64,000 nt of DNA from assembly GCA_945875845.1 (NCBI GenBank), contig CAMCMB010000030.1:1-64000 (forward strand). The letters run 5' to 3'. The position numbers and the translations under genes are program-made. A model generated the notes under the pieces. The model saw only the letters and a program-made list of their open reading frames with translations. It searched no databases and was not told where the DNA came from. Below are positions 1 to 10,166 of this stretch, piece after piece; position 1 is the stretch's first letter; every line of letters starts with the position of its first letter. Source of the stretch: Pirellula staleyi DSM 6068 (GTDB lineage Bacteria; Planctomycetota; Planctomycetia; Pirellulales; Pirellulaceae).

Positions 1-290
1 TTGATAGCCGAAGCAGTTTCCATGACGATGATCATTGGTGAGTCCTTATCGTTGACGGTGATAATCCAATGATCTGCTCATGATAAGGACTCGCCTTTTA
101 CGCAATAGCACTTTTTCGCTAGCTCTGAAAATAGCGCAACTTCAAAACTCACGCGTCGGGTTACCATCGCGTGGCACGAGCGTCCCGCTCGTGAATCCAT
201 GGGCGAGACGCGTGTAAAGCCATTGGCATGAATGGAAGGCCGCTGGGTTGGGCGGCGATGCGGCCTGCCCTGAGGAGGTTCTAGCGGAAC
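1..290. other. Intergenic region with crossing inverted repeats
   Basis: No coding region is supported here. Two pairs of perfect inverted arms are present: GATCATTGG at 30-38 with CCAATGATC at 65-73, and GAGTCCTTATC at 40-50 with GATAAGGACTC at 82-92. The order of the arms makes the pairings cross, so they form either a pseudoknot or two competing hairpins. A short hairpin CACGAGC/GCTCGTG lies near 176-194, and AGGCCGC/GCGGCCT near 236-265 sits just past the decarboxylase stop codon. None of these has a T tract. Confidence 0.45.
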
Positions 291-2612
291 TCAGACAACG
301 GCAGCGAATGGCTCACGCGCTCGGTCCGACTTGCTCTTGACTATGGGTGGTTCGTCGATTCGAACACAGTCGACATAATACATCCGTTTGCCATTGACCT
401 CTTCCTCTACCAAACCATGGATGTCCGTGTCAAAACCAGGGAACATTTCGTTGAACATGCGAGCAAAACGCAGGTACTCCACGATAATCTGATTGAACCG
501 CTCACCGGGAATCAACAGAGGGATTCCAGGTGGATAGGGTGTTAGGAGCACTGCCGTCGCTCGCCCCTCCAGCTCATCGATTTCCACGCGGTCGATCTCG
601 TCGTGCGCCATCATCGCAAAGGCATCCGATGGTTTCATGGCTGGTTGCATGGGCGACAAATACATTTCTGTGGTCACGCGAGCAACGTCATGCTTCTTGT
701 ACGTTTCGTGGATCTGTTTGCACAGATCCTTGAGTCCAATGCGTTCGTAGCGAGGGTACTGTTGACTAAACTCTGGGAGGATTTTCCACATTGGCATGTT
801 CTTGTCGTAATCGTCCTTGAACTGCTGTAGGGAGCTGAGCAGTGTGTTCCATCGACCTTTGGTGATACCGATGGTAAACATGATGAAGAACGAGTAGAGC
901 CCTGTTTTCTCGACGATAACGCCGTGCTCCACCAGGTAACGCGTCACGATCGAAGCTGGGATACCCGTGTCGGCAAAGTGGCCAGTCACATCAAGACCAG
1001 GAGTGATGACAGTCGCCTTGATTGGGTCAAGCATATTGAAGCCGGGTGCCAAATTCCCGAATCCGTGCCACGTGTCATCCGGCGTGAGCATCCAATCGTC
1101 CCGTTCGCCGATCCCTTCCTCGGCCAAATGATCGGGGCCCCAGACCTTGAACCACCAATCGGCCCCCCATTCGTCGTCTACCTTGCGCATAGCCCGGCGA
1201 AAGTCGATGGCTTCCATAATGGACTCTTCCACCAGTGCGGTCCCACCTGGCGGTTCCATCATGGCTGCCGCCACGTCGCATGACGCAATGATGGCGTACT
1301 GCGGAGAAGTCGACACGTGCATCAAATAGGCTTCATTAAACGTATTTCGATCGAGCTTCTTTTTGATCGGTTCGCGGACAAGGATTTGCGAGGCTTGAGA
1401 GATTCCAGCCAGCAGTTTGTGAGTGGAATGGGTTGCAAAAATCATTGACTCAAGCGGAGCGGGCCGATTCGGACCGATCGCATGCATATCTTTGTAAAAT
1501 TCGTGAAAGGCAGCGTGTGGGAGCCAGGCCTCGTCAAAGTGAAGCGTTCCAATTCGGCCGTCCAAAAGCTTGCGCAACGATTCTACGTTGTAGATGATTC
1601 CGTCGTAGGTGCTTTGTGTGATCGTCAAGATACGAGGTTTGCGGTCGGGATGTTTCGCCTGAGCCTCACGAGCGAATGGGTTCGCGTCTATCTTTTTTTG
1701 AATATTTTCGGGATAGAATTCTTCCATCGGAATTGGGCCGATGATGCCTAAATTATTTCGTGTTGGAGTCAAGAACACCGGCACGGCACCTGTCATGATG
1801 ATTGCGTGCAAGATTGACTTATGGCAATTGCGGTCGACGACGACAATGTCGCCATTGGCGACCGTGGAGTGCCATACGATTTTGTTCGATGTAGACGTTC
1901 CGTTGGTCACAAAGAAACAATGATCCGCTCCGAAAATGCGAGCGGCATTTCTCTCCGATGCAGCCACAGGTCCGGTATGGTCGAGCAACTGACCCAACTC
2001 TTCGACGGCGTTGCAAACGTCCGCTCGCAGCATGTTTTCGCCAAAGAATTGGTGAAACATTTGCCCTACAGGACTTTTCAGAAAGGCCACGCCGCCTGAG
2101 TGGCCTGGGCAATGCCACGAGTAGGAGCCATCCTGTGCATAATTCACCATAGCCCGAAAGAACGGAGGGGCCAATCCATCCGTGTAGGCGCGAGCTTCGC
2201 GGAGAATATGCCTAGCCACAAATTCGGGCGTATCCTCGAACATATGGATGAATCCGTGCAATTCGCGCAAAATCGCGTTTGGGATATGCCGAGAAGTTCT
2301 GGTTTCGCCGTAAAGAAAGATCGGGATATCTGCGTTTTTGAAGCGGATTTCGCTAATAAATTTCCGGAGATTCTCCAGTGCGGTCTTCATCGAGTCGTCC
2401 GTCGCGAACTCCTCATCATCGATCGACAAGATAAAGGCCGATGCGCGGCTCTGTTGCTGAGCAAATTGCGACAAATCCCCGTAATGCGTAACACCCGCAA
2501 CTTCGGTTCCCTCGCGTTCGATGGCCTCTGCCAATGCGCGAATGCCGAGCCCCGAAGCGTTCCCAGATCGGAAGTCTTCGTCGATGATCACAATCGGAAA
2601 CTTGAATTTCAT
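291..2612 (-). CDS. Orn/Lys/Arg decarboxylase, PLP-dependent (arginine/lysine type)
   Basis: This 773-residue protein is a fold type I PLP decarboxylase that removes CO2 from a basic amino acid to give a polyamine precursor or diamine. Residues 1-150 form the receiver-like wing domain. The PLP core includes WHCPGHSGG (about 166-174), the FDEAW motif (359-363) and the Schiff-base lysine K399 in STHKLLAG. The C-terminal domain follows from about residue 600. The length matches the long AdiA/LdcC/SpeF class (about 715-755 residues) rather than the short eukaryotic-type enzymes. Arginine, lysine or ornithine specificity cannot be told from the sequence by eye. The gene stands alone, convergent to nothing on its left and divergent from the metallopeptidase gene on its right. 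Confidence 0.93.
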   Translation of the reverse strand: MKFKFPIVIIDEDFRSGNASGLGIRALAEAIEREGTEVAGVTHYGDLSQFAQQQSRASAFILSIDDEEFATDDSMKTALENLRKFISEIRFKNADIPIFLYGETRTSRHIPNAILRELHGFIHMFEDTPEFVARHILREARAYTDGLAPPFFRAMVNYAQDGSYSWHCPGHSGGVAFLKSPVGQMFHQFFGENMLRADVCNAVEELGQLLDHTGPVAASERNAARIFGADHCFFVTNGTSTSNKIVWHSTVANGDIVVVDRNCHKSILHAIIMTGAVPVFLTPTRNNLGIIGPIPMEEFYPENIQKKIDANPFAREAQAKHPDRKPRILTITQSTYDGIIYNVESLRKLLDGRIGTLHFDEAWLPHAAFHEFYKDMHAIGPNRPAPLESMIFATHSTHKLLAGISQASQILVREPIKKKLDRNTFNEAYLMHVSTSPQYAIIASCDVAAAMMEPPGGTALVEESIMEAIDFRRAMRKVDDEWGADWWFKVWGPDHLAEEGIGERDDWMLTPDDTWHGFGNLAPGFNMLDPIKATVITPGLDVTGHFADTGIPASIVTRYLVEHGVIVEKTGLYSFFIMFTIGITKGRWNTLLSSLQQFKDDYDKNMPMWKILPEFSQQYPRYERIGLKDLCKQIHETYKKHDVARVTTEMYLSPMQPAMKPSDAFAMMAHDEIDRVEIDELEGRATAVLLTPYPPGIPLLIPGERFNQIIVEYLRFARMFNEMFPGFDTDIHGLVEEEVNGKRMYYVDCVRIDEPPIVKSKSDRAREPFAAVV

Positions 2613-2871
2613 AAAAACCTTTCGAACAGGGAAATCAAAAATCCACCTCGGGACGAGATTCTAACTGTCAGATTAGCGGACCCTGGTCAACCGGGAAAGC
2701 GCCATTTTCCGTTTTCTCGCGAATGCCTGCCATGCCGATTCCACTGGGGATTAGCTATTCATTTTCGGCCATTCCAATTACGCTAGTCTCCTTGGCTGGG
2801 AGTTATCATTAAAAGATCTTCTCCATAAACGCTCTCAGCCAAAAACACTTCGACGGTTTCAGAAACTTTGA

Positions 2872-5487
2872 ATGGAAAGCGACAAGCGAATGCAACGATC
2901 TTTTGGGATGGCTTTTGGGATGGCTTTCGGGATGGGTGGAAGCACATCGCTCTTGTTATTATTGATATGCAGTATACCTGCCTTTGGACAACCCTTTCCG
3001 AACAAAAAATACGGACAGGACGACAAGTTTCGGCAATTGGAAGAAATCCTTCCAACTCCCAACGGCTATCGAAGTGCAGCCGGCGAGCCAGGTCCCGATT
3101 ACTGGCAACAGAAGATCGACTACAACATCGACGTAACGCTCGATGACAAGAATCAAGCGATCCAGGGAAAGGAGAGTATTCGCTATCATAATCAGTCTCC
3201 TCACACCCTGCGTTATGTGTGGATCCAACTGGATCCTAACATTTTCACGCCAGAGAGTACGGCAAACAAAACGCAAGGATCGAGACGTCGGCAACTGTCG
3301 GGACGCATGCCAACGAACCAGATAGAGGCAATGCTGCTTAGAAATTCGTTCGACGGTGGTTGCAAGATTGAATCCGTTACCGATCAACGCGGTACCGAAC
3401 TGCCTAAGACGATTGTCGATACGATGATGCGAATCGACCTCGTCGAGCCCCTGCTTCCTGGTCAAGAATTTACGTTCAAGATCCAATGGAATTACAAGAT
3501 CAACAATGCTCGGCTTCTCGATGGGCGGACCGGCTTTGAGTTCTTTGAAAAGGACGGGAATTACATTTATGAGATAGCCCAGTGGTTTCCTCGTTTGGCA
3601 GCCTTTACGGATGTGACAGGCTGGCAACATAAGCAGTATCTTGGCCAAGGCGAATTCACTCTCGAATTCGGCGATTACATCGTGCGCATCACCGCACCTG
3701 CAGACCATGTCGTTGCTTCAACAGGTGTCCTTCAAAATCCTACCGAAGTGCTAACGGTCACGCAACAAGAGCGATTGGCCCAAGCGAAAACCGCCGAAAA
3801 GCCAATGTTCATCGTGACACCCGAAGAAGCCAAAGCCAGCGAGAAGGAAAAATCGGAAGCGACCAAGACTTGGGTTTACCATGCAGAAAACGTCCGCGAT
3901 TTTGCTTTCGCGTCAAGCCGAAAGTTTATCTGGGACGCCCAAGGGCACAATGTGAACGGCAATAGCGTCACCGCCATGAGCTATTACCCAAACGAAGCCG
4001 AACCCCTGTGGAGCAAGTACAGCACACACTCCATCATTCATACGCTCAACGTGTACAGCCGATACACTTTTGATTATCCCTATCCGATTGCGATCAGTAT
4101 CAACGGACCCATCGGCGGAATGGAATACCCGATGATTTGCTTCAACGGACCTCGCCCCAAAGAGGACGGGACCTATTCGTCCAATACCAAATATGGCCTC
4201 ATTTCCGTTGTTATTCACGAAGTCGGTCACAATTATTTCCCCATGATCGTGAACAGCGATGAACGACAGTGGTCATGGATGGACGAAGGGCTCAATACTT
4301 TTTTACAGTATCTGGCTGAGCAAGAATGGCAAGATGAGTATCCTTCGCAACGCGGTGAACCGGAATTCATCGTACCTTACATGCAAAGCAGCAATCAGGT
4401 GCCAATCATGACCAACAGCGAATCGATCATGCAATTCGGTCCTAACGCCTACAACAAACCTGCGACAGCCTTGAACATTTTGAGAGAAACCGTTCTGGGC
4501 AGAGAGCTATTCGATTTTTCGTTCAAGGAATACGCCAGACGGTGGAAATTCAAACGCCCGATGCCGGCTGACTTCTTTCGCACGATGGAGGACGCATCGG
4601 GCACGGACCTCGATTGGTTCTGGCGAGGTTGGTTCTACACAACCGATCACTGCGATATCTCGATCGAAAACGTAGAGCTATTTCAGGTCGACCGGAACTC
4701 GCCCGACGAGAATGCCGAGCTAACCAAAAAGAAGAAAGAAAGTCGGCGTCCATCGCTTTCCCAGCAGCGGGACAAGCCGCTGAAGAAACGAACGGAACAA
4801 TTTCCGGAATTGAAAGATTTTTATAATGAATATGATCCAGACAAAGTGACCGACGAGCAACGCAAAGCCTTCGAGAAATTCAAGAGCGAACTATCGGAGA
4901 AAGAAAAAAAGATGCTCGAGAGCACCGGCGTTTTTTATCGTGTGTCGCTGAAAAATGTGGGTGGATTGGTCATGCCAGTCATCCTCATGGCAACATTCGA
5001 AGATGGCTCAACACGCGAAATTCGTATCCCTGCCGAGATATGGCGTGTGGATAGTTCCGATTGCGGCACAATGATCATCGCCGATCAAACGCTCAAGTCG
5101 ATTGAACTTGACCCATATCGCGAAACCGCTGATATCAATCGAGACAATAACTACTTTCCGCCACTGATCGAGCCGACGCGATTCCAGTTGTTCAAGTCGC
5201 GTCAATCGGGTGAAGACAACCCAATGAGTCAAGCCAAAAAGGCAAATGAGGCAAAGGATCGCGAAGCCGCTAAGGCTAAGGAAAAAGAAACCAAGGATAG
5301 CAAAGCAGAGGAGAAACCCAAGCCGGTGGAAGCAGAAGCGCCAGTGAAAGTGGAAGCGCCAGTGAAAGTGGAAACGCCAGCGAAAGTGGAAGCAAAGCCC
5401 GATTCCGAGGCCAAGCCGGACGCGGTTGTTTCAAAAACGAAAGAAGGAAAGAAAAAGAAAAAGAAAAAGGACAAGAACAAGAACTAG
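2872..5487 (+). CDS. M1-family (gluzincin) metallopeptidase, secreted, Lys/Glu/Pro-rich tail
   Basis: The 871-residue protein carries the zinc motif HEVGH (449-453) with the third ligand, E472, at the expected spacing (WMDEG), as in M1 aminopeptidases. A hydrophobic stretch near residues 24-38 (LLLLLICSIPAFG) is a probable signal peptide. The start may be M1 or M7. The N-terminus has a short internal repeat, GMAFGMAFGM, encoded by a 12-bp tandem repeat. Residues 120-400 look like the beta-rich M1 N-domain. The last ~85 residues are low complexity, with a threefold repeat of about 18 bp (EAPVKV-type) and a final lysine run. That tail is not typical of M1 enzymes and may bind an envelope polymer. 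The next gene is a DUF6702-like protein, a partner also seen beside M1-type proteins in other phyla. Confidence 0.88.
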   Translation: MESDKRMQRSFGMAFGMAFGMGGSTSLLLLLICSIPAFGQPFPNKKYGQDDKFRQLEEILPTPNGYRSAAGEPGPDYWQQKIDYNIDVTLDDKNQAIQGKESIRYHNQSPHTLRYVWIQLDPNIFTPESTANKTQGSRRRQLSGRMPTNQIEAMLLRNSFDGGCKIESVTDQRGTELPKTIVDTMMRIDLVEPLLPGQEFTFKIQWNYKINNARLLDGRTGFEFFEKDGNYIYEIAQWFPRLAAFTDVTGWQHKQYLGQGEFTLEFGDYIVRITAPADHVVASTGVLQNPTEVLTVTQQERLAQAKTAEKPMFIVTPEEAKASEKEKSEATKTWVYHAENVRDFAFASSRKFIWDAQGHNVNGNSVTAMSYYPNEAEPLWSKYSTHSIIHTLNVYSRYTFDYPYPIAISINGPIGGMEYPMICFNGPRPKEDGTYSSNTKYGLISVVIHEVGHNYFPMIVNSDERQWSWMDEGLNTFLQYLAEQEWQDEYPSQRGEPEFIVPYMQSSNQVPIMTNSESIMQFGPNAYNKPATALNILRETVLGRELFDFSFKEYARRWKFKRPMPADFFRTMEDASGTDLDWFWRGWFYTTDHCDISIENVELFQVDRNSPDENAELTKKKKESRRPSLSQQRDKPLKKRTEQFPELKDFYNEYDPDKVTDEQRKAFEKFKSELSEKEKKMLESTGVFYRVSLKNVGGLVMPVILMATFEDGSTREIRIPAEIWRVDSSDCGTMIIADQTLKSIELDPYRETADINRDNNYFPPLIEPTRFQLFKSRQSGEDNPMSQAKKANEAKDREAAKAKEKETKDSKAEEKPKPVEAEAPVKVEAPVKVETPAKVEAKPDSEAKPDAVVSKTKEGKKKKKKKDKNKN

Positions 5488-5705
5488 TTTCGGCATGACG
5501 CTCCCTTTGCGTTTCCCCCCACTCGCCCCGCCTCGGGGAGATGGGGTCGGGGGGCAAAGCGCTCGTTTGCAAGTCTCCGGTTCAGTGATATGTTTACACG
5601 CTATACATTGGATGGACGATCAAAATCAAAATCAAAACCCATCGCCCACGTCTGATCTCCCCTAAAAGGGGCGAGGGGAGTAGGACCAATTTCGCCGAGA
5701 AACGA

Positions 5706-6338
5706 ATGCAAAAAAATCCGATTTTTTCCGCTTGGCTCATACCGCTTTACCTGTTGATATGGGGAACCAGTTGCGACTTTGCTTTCGCTCACCCATTCCA
5801 CCTGTGTGTCGGACAGATGGTATGGAACCAGAAAGCGGGAGCTTGGGAAGTCTCATTGCGACTTCATCCTCAAGACCTGGAGGCGGCGATGACGGCCGAT
5901 TTGTTTCCCGACGATCCGTCCAAGAAGGTAAGCGCCGAGGACCGAAACTTTCCCGAACTTGTGCAGACGTATCTAAGTCAATGCTTCTTTATTCGACGAA
6001 CACCCTTCGCCATGAGTTTGGAAGAAACAATGGCGGTCTTGACCGCAGAGCGTTCCTCAGATTCGACCACGAACCAAGCCAGAGAAATGACCGCGGACCG
6101 TTCGATATTAAAGTGGGTTGGCGCGGAACAGGAGAAGGGTTGGTTGTGGATCCATCTTGAAATGAAACCGCCCGAGACAAAAAAAGGGGAACACAAACTG
6201 TGGCTAGTACATAGAGTCCTTTTGGAGCACGTTGTACGTCAAGAAAATACGCTCTCCATTAATCCAGCCGTCAGCCCAAAGTTTGCATTGCAATTCAAAA
6301 AAGGCGAAGACGTGAGAGAGATGACCGCTCCCAAATAA
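5706..6338 (+). CDS. DUF6702-like exported protein
   Basis: The 210-residue protein begins with a signal-like segment (about 8-28, ending near FAFAHPFH). It then has the HPFH…EVSLRLHPQDLEAAM pattern typical of DUF6702 proteins, a beta-rich family of unknown function found in the envelope of Bacteroidetes and planctomycetes. It lies 218 bp downstream of the metallopeptidase on the same strand, and the gap holds a GC-rich hairpin. Pairing with an M1 peptidase suggests a shared task, but no catalytic residue is visible. Confidence 0.7.
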   Translation: MQKNPIFSAWLIPLYLLIWGTSCDFAFAHPFHLCVGQMVWNQKAGAWEVSLRLHPQDLEAAMTADLFPDDPSKKVSAEDRNFPELVQTYLSQCFFIRRTPFAMSLEETMAVLTAERSSDSTTNQAREMTADRSILKWVGAEQEKGWLWIHLEMKPPETKKGEHKLWLVHRVLLEHVVRQENTLSINPAVSPKFALQFKKGEDVREMTAPK

Positions 6339-6494
6339 GTGCATGAAGCTCTTGGTTAGGCGAGAATCCGGGTGAAAGAATCCGGGTGAAAAAATCCGGA
6401 ACGGAGGGTAGGATGGCGCCATTTGTCCCATCCAAACAGAGGATCGGGACATTGACCCCGATCACCCTTTGGTAGTTCCAAACCGCCGCTCGCT

Positions 6495-7244
6495 TTACAA
6501 CAAACTGTCTAGCAACAGCCGCAATTTGCGAAGCTCTTGCCGCATATCCATCCCCTCCATGGGTGTCATGTCGACACTCAAGGCAAGATCATAGCCAACC
6601 GACTGCAGTTGCGTGATCAGACGTCCATATTCGATTTCCCCTTGGCCTACTCGGACTTGGAGTTGGTCTTTTTTGGAATCGCGAAGTTGGACGTGGTAAA
6701 CGTATTTAAGCAGCTTTTCGTAGTTTTTGTTGCGATTGTTGCTGCATAGGTAATGGCTCGGATCAAGCGTCAATCCAACTCCCGGCACGTAATCGCATAG
6801 GTTTTTTACGGTGTCCGGGTCTTCGCTCAAACAACCCATCTGACTCTTTAAACCAATGCGAACGCCTCGGCTCTCTGCAATTTCAACCAACCTTTGCAAG
6901 TGTTCTACTTCTTGATTGAAGGGCGTACCGTGTTCGCCGCTCGGAATTGTCAGCGAAACGACTTTGGTCGCCTTGGCAAGATCGCAGATTTTCGTGAATC
7001 GATCGTAAAAGGGTTCCCCCTCCGCATCGATCTTCACGTTATAACTGCAAATGTCTAAACGGTGTGTATCTCGAACGATTCGCAAGCATTCATCGAAATC
7101 TTCCAGAATCCTCGCTGGGGGCATTTGAATGCCCTTGTCATCGAGTACGATTTCCACGCAGGTAAATTCCAGGTCGCTCAAGACCTCGATCACGTCAGGC
7201 AATGGAATGTCAGGGAAACAACTAGTAGATGCAGCAACAAACAC
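6495..7244 (-). CDS. Sugar phosphate isomerase/epimerase-like TIM-barrel protein
   Basis: This 249-residue protein looks like an AP endonuclease family 2/xylose isomerase-like TIM barrel. Recognisable parts are the N-terminal strand MFVAAST, the ExxLDDKGIQ region, a metal-ligand strand ending GLTLDPSHYLC, HVQLRDSKKDQLQVRVGQGEI, and the final strand YDLALSVDM. Conserved Glu/Asp/His residues at strand ends fit divalent metal binding. The substrate is unknown. It has no signal peptide, so it is cytoplasmic. It is divergent from recG, with an 85-bp gap between the start codons. Confidence 0.85.
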   Translation of the reverse strand: MFVAASTSCFPDIPLPDVIEVLSDLEFTCVEIVLDDKGIQMPPARILEDFDECLRIVRDTHRLDICSYNVKIDAEGEPFYDRFTKICDLAKATKVVSLTIPSGEHGTPFNQEVEHLQRLVEIAESRGVRIGLKSQMGCLSEDPDTVKNLCDYVPGVGLTLDPSHYLCSNNRNKNYEKLLKYVYHVQLRDSKKDQLQVRVGQGEIEYGRLITQLQSVGYDLALSVDMTPMEGMDMRQELRKLRLLLDSLL

Positions 7245-7329
7245 GACGTTAACACTCCTTTGGAACGGTCAATTTTGAGGTCCCCATTATCCGCAGGAAC
7301 GACAACCTGACAACCTCGCTTTTAGAAAC

Positions 7330-9549
7330 ATGTCCATCGATCCACTAAAAACTTCTTTGAGCCATCTGGGATCTAGCTCGCAATCCGTACCCACATCCGA
7401 CAAGAAAGAGACGCAAATCAAGGCCCCGGTGGTGGCCAACACTCCTCTCCAATATGTCCCTGGGATCGGCCCCAACCGCGTCGAACTTTTCGCAAAACTC
7501 GGCATTCGGCGAGCAACAGATCTCCTTTTCCTGTTCCCACGAAGCTACCAAGACATTGCTCCTTATCAGACGATCACCGAACTGGAATCCGGCTTTCGAG
7601 CCAGCGTCATCGGTCAAGTCGTGGATATGGACCAGCGAGTCAGTTTTGAAGGACGCAGCACTGTCGGAGTTTTGCTTGCTATCGAGGGCGGGGGCTACGT
7701 GCGTTGCGTTTGGTACAACCAACCTTTTCGGCGACAACAGTACACCCTCGGAATGAGAATCATCGCCACAGGCGTCGCCAAGTCGACTGGCATCTCGTTT
7801 GAAATGCGCCACCCGGAAACGACTCTTCTTGCAGCCGACCAACCGTTGCCGGAAGCCAAGCCGCTACCGATCTATTCTTTGACAGACGGTCTCCAGCAAC
7901 GCCACGTGGCTGCCGCTGTTTCAGCCGCTCTTGAGGGTTTGGCCACCTCCATTGAGGAAGCCCTCCCGGAGTCCATTCGTCTAGCGGCTAACAATCCAGT
8001 GGCTTCGCTCGACAGATCAGACCAAGTGGTCATCCGGTCGCCGTTGCTGGGGATTGCCGAAGCTCTCAAGGCAATTCATCATCCCAATTCAATTGAGGAA
8101 GCCAATGAGGCAAGGCACCGATTTATCTTTCAAGAGCTTTTTGTCTATCAGCTAGCCCTCGCCATGCGACGCCATCGATTGCAACACGACAAACCCGCCC
8201 CCAAAATCGAAGCGACGCCCCTGATCCATGCGCGCATATTAAAGCGATTCCCATTTGAGTTGACCCGGGATCAATTGCGAGCGATCGACGACGTTCGAGC
8301 CGATATGGCACAAGATGTCCCGATGAACCGGCTCATTCAAGGTGATGTTGGTAGCGGCAAGACGGTCATCGCACAATATGCGATGCTCAACGCAGTTGCC
8401 AACAAGCAACAGGCTGCACTCATGGCGCCCACGGAACTCTTGGCCCGGCAGCATTTCACCCGGCTCTCGCAACAGCTTTCGGGCAGCCAAGTCATGATCG
8501 AATTGCTGGTCGGATCAATTTCCCAACGCGAACGCACGGAATTGTTACAGCGGATCGCGATAGGGACAGTGGACATTGTGGTGGGCACTCAGTCGTTGCT
8601 CAGCGAACACGTCCAATTCGAATTGCTGGGACTGGTTGTCATTGATGAACAGCACAAGTTTGGTGTCGAACAAAGAGCAAGTTTGCGCGAATCAAGAATC
8701 GTTCCTCACTATCTCGTACTTTCTGCGACCCCCATTCCTCGCACCATTGCGATGACGGTTTTCGGTGACTTGGACGTTTCGATTCTCAAGGACAAGCCGC
8801 CAGGGCGCTCGACCGTTCACACGTACCTCGGAAGCACATCCCAACAATCGAAATGGTGGGAATTCGTGGTCAAGCAAGTTAAGAGTGGGCGACAAGCATA
8901 CGTTGTGACCCCACGGGTAGAGTCCGATCCAGCCACCGAGGTCCTGGGTGCCGAACAAGTCTACGAACAACTGCTCAATGGCCCCCTTGCTGGCCTGCGA
9001 TTGGATTTGCTGCACGGTCGCATGGACGGCAATGAAAAACAATCCAAGCTGGATGCATTTACTACGGGTCAGACACAAGTGCTCGTTGCCACAACGGTAG
9101 TCGAGGTCGGTATCGACGTCCCGAATGCAACTCTGATGACGATCCTAGATGCGGATCGACTCGGGCTCGCTCAGCTGCACCAATTGCGGGGTCGCGTATC
9201 GCGAGGTAGTTACCCAGGTTATGTCTGTGTGTTTGCAAAACAAGGAGTTGCGCCCGAGGAAAATGTTAGGCTCAGCGTCTTGGCTTCGACCGATGATGGC
9301 TTTCGCCTGGCGGAGCAAGATCTGCAAATGCGAGGACCTGGGGATTTGTTGGGGACCAAGCAAATCGGCTTGCCTCCATTGCGCATCGCAGACTTGGTTC
9401 GCGATGCGGAAATCCTGAATGTTTCCCGCCGGCTAGCACAAGAATTGATCGATCGCGATCCAAACCTGAAAATGCCCGAGCATGCACTATTGAAACGTCA
9501 AGTAACGCAACGACACGGGGCCGTGGTCACCCTGGGTGACGTGGGATGA
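7330..9549 (+). CDS. recG: ATP-dependent DNA helicase RecG
   Basis: The 739-residue protein has the RecG layout. It has an N-terminal wedge/OB region (about 30-230, including YVPGIGPNRVELFAKLGI and the FLFPRSY segment), then a superfamily 2 helicase core. The core has the Walker A motif GDVGSGKT (338-345), the DEQH box (439-442), SATPIPRT, and motif VI QLRGRVSRG. The C-terminus (RGPGDLLGTKQ) matches the RecG TRG/wedge-contacting region. RecG remodels stalled replication forks and Holliday junctions. About 45 extra N-terminal residues are rich in Ser/Lys/Thr. The gene is monocistronic. Confidence 0.97.
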   Translation: MSIDPLKTSLSHLGSSSQSVPTSDKKETQIKAPVVANTPLQYVPGIGPNRVELFAKLGIRRATDLLFLFPRSYQDIAPYQTITELESGFRASVIGQVVDMDQRVSFEGRSTVGVLLAIEGGGYVRCVWYNQPFRRQQYTLGMRIIATGVAKSTGISFEMRHPETTLLAADQPLPEAKPLPIYSLTDGLQQRHVAAAVSAALEGLATSIEEALPESIRLAANNPVASLDRSDQVVIRSPLLGIAEALKAIHHPNSIEEANEARHRFIFQELFVYQLALAMRRHRLQHDKPAPKIEATPLIHARILKRFPFELTRDQLRAIDDVRADMAQDVPMNRLIQGDVGSGKTVIAQYAMLNAVANKQQAALMAPTELLARQHFTRLSQQLSGSQVMIELLVGSISQRERTELLQRIAIGTVDIVVGTQSLLSEHVQFELLGLVVIDEQHKFGVEQRASLRESRIVPHYLVLSATPIPRTIAMTVFGDLDVSILKDKPPGRSTVHTYLGSTSQQSKWWEFVVKQVKSGRQAYVVTPRVESDPATEVLGAEQVYEQLLNGPLAGLRLDLLHGRMDGNEKQSKLDAFTTGQTQVLVATTVVEVGIDVPNATLMTILDADRLGLAQLHQLRGRVSRGSYPGYVCVFAKQGVAPEENVRLSVLASTDDGFRLAEQDLQMRGPGDLLGTKQIGLPPLRIADLVRDAEILNVSRRLAQELIDRDPNLKMPEHALLKRQVTQRHGAVVTLGDVG

Positions 9550-10166
9550 TGTGGGATGAGGCCCTCATCTTTACCCACATTTCGCAGCAAGCACGACTCG
9601 AAATCCCAATGGATTTGCGTGATCCCAGCGCGTTTTCTCCCCCTCTCCCCGCTTAGGAGACTTCTGATTGAGTGGATTTGCTGCAAGCAACGACTCGATC
9701 ACGACCCGAAGCGTGACGGCTTGTTGATTGAATGGTACGACGGACTTCCAAGTCCGTCGAATTCCCGATTGACGGACTTGGAAGTCCGTCTTACCGCCCT
9801 TACCCAATAACGATTTCACTAAAGCAACAAGCCGGTCGCTCAAGTTTCCAACGTCGCCGAGCCAGGAAACTTTCTCACCCATGTGACAAGCACATGGGGG
9901 CCGAAACCGCTGCGCGGTTTGGCTGGGTTTAGCTGACCAAACTTGCTGTCCAACGACACAAGGTTGTAGGGGCAGGAGCGCTCGCTGCGCTTGCGTCACG
10001 GCGAGTCGGCGACGCCATAGGTTTCAAGTAGCACGCCAAGCAATTGCGAAATCGCGGGGCACGCTAGCTTTTCGCGGCGGTGGGGGCGGTGGCGACATCG
10101 CACGTTTGCACCTTTGTGTTAAAAATGATGCATGGACCGATCGCCGACAATCAGCATGCTTTTTCG
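9550..10166. other. Intergenic region with palindromic repeats
   Basis: This 617-bp gap between the convergent recG and DUF1501 genes has no supported gene. It holds a pair of 20-bp imperfect palindromes (listed separately), a CCCCCTCTCCCCGCTTAGGAG stretch near 9640, and a short CATGTG/CACATG hairpin near 9880-9896. Otherwise nothing is recognised. Confidence 0.5.
9739..9790. repeat. Two reciprocal palindromic repeats
   Basis: GACGGACTTCCAAGTCCGTC at 9739-9758 and its exact reverse complement at 9771-9790 are separated by 12 bp. Each copy is also nearly self-complementary. Convergent position suggests a bidirectional terminator or a REP-like element, but no T tract follows. Confidence 0.75.
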
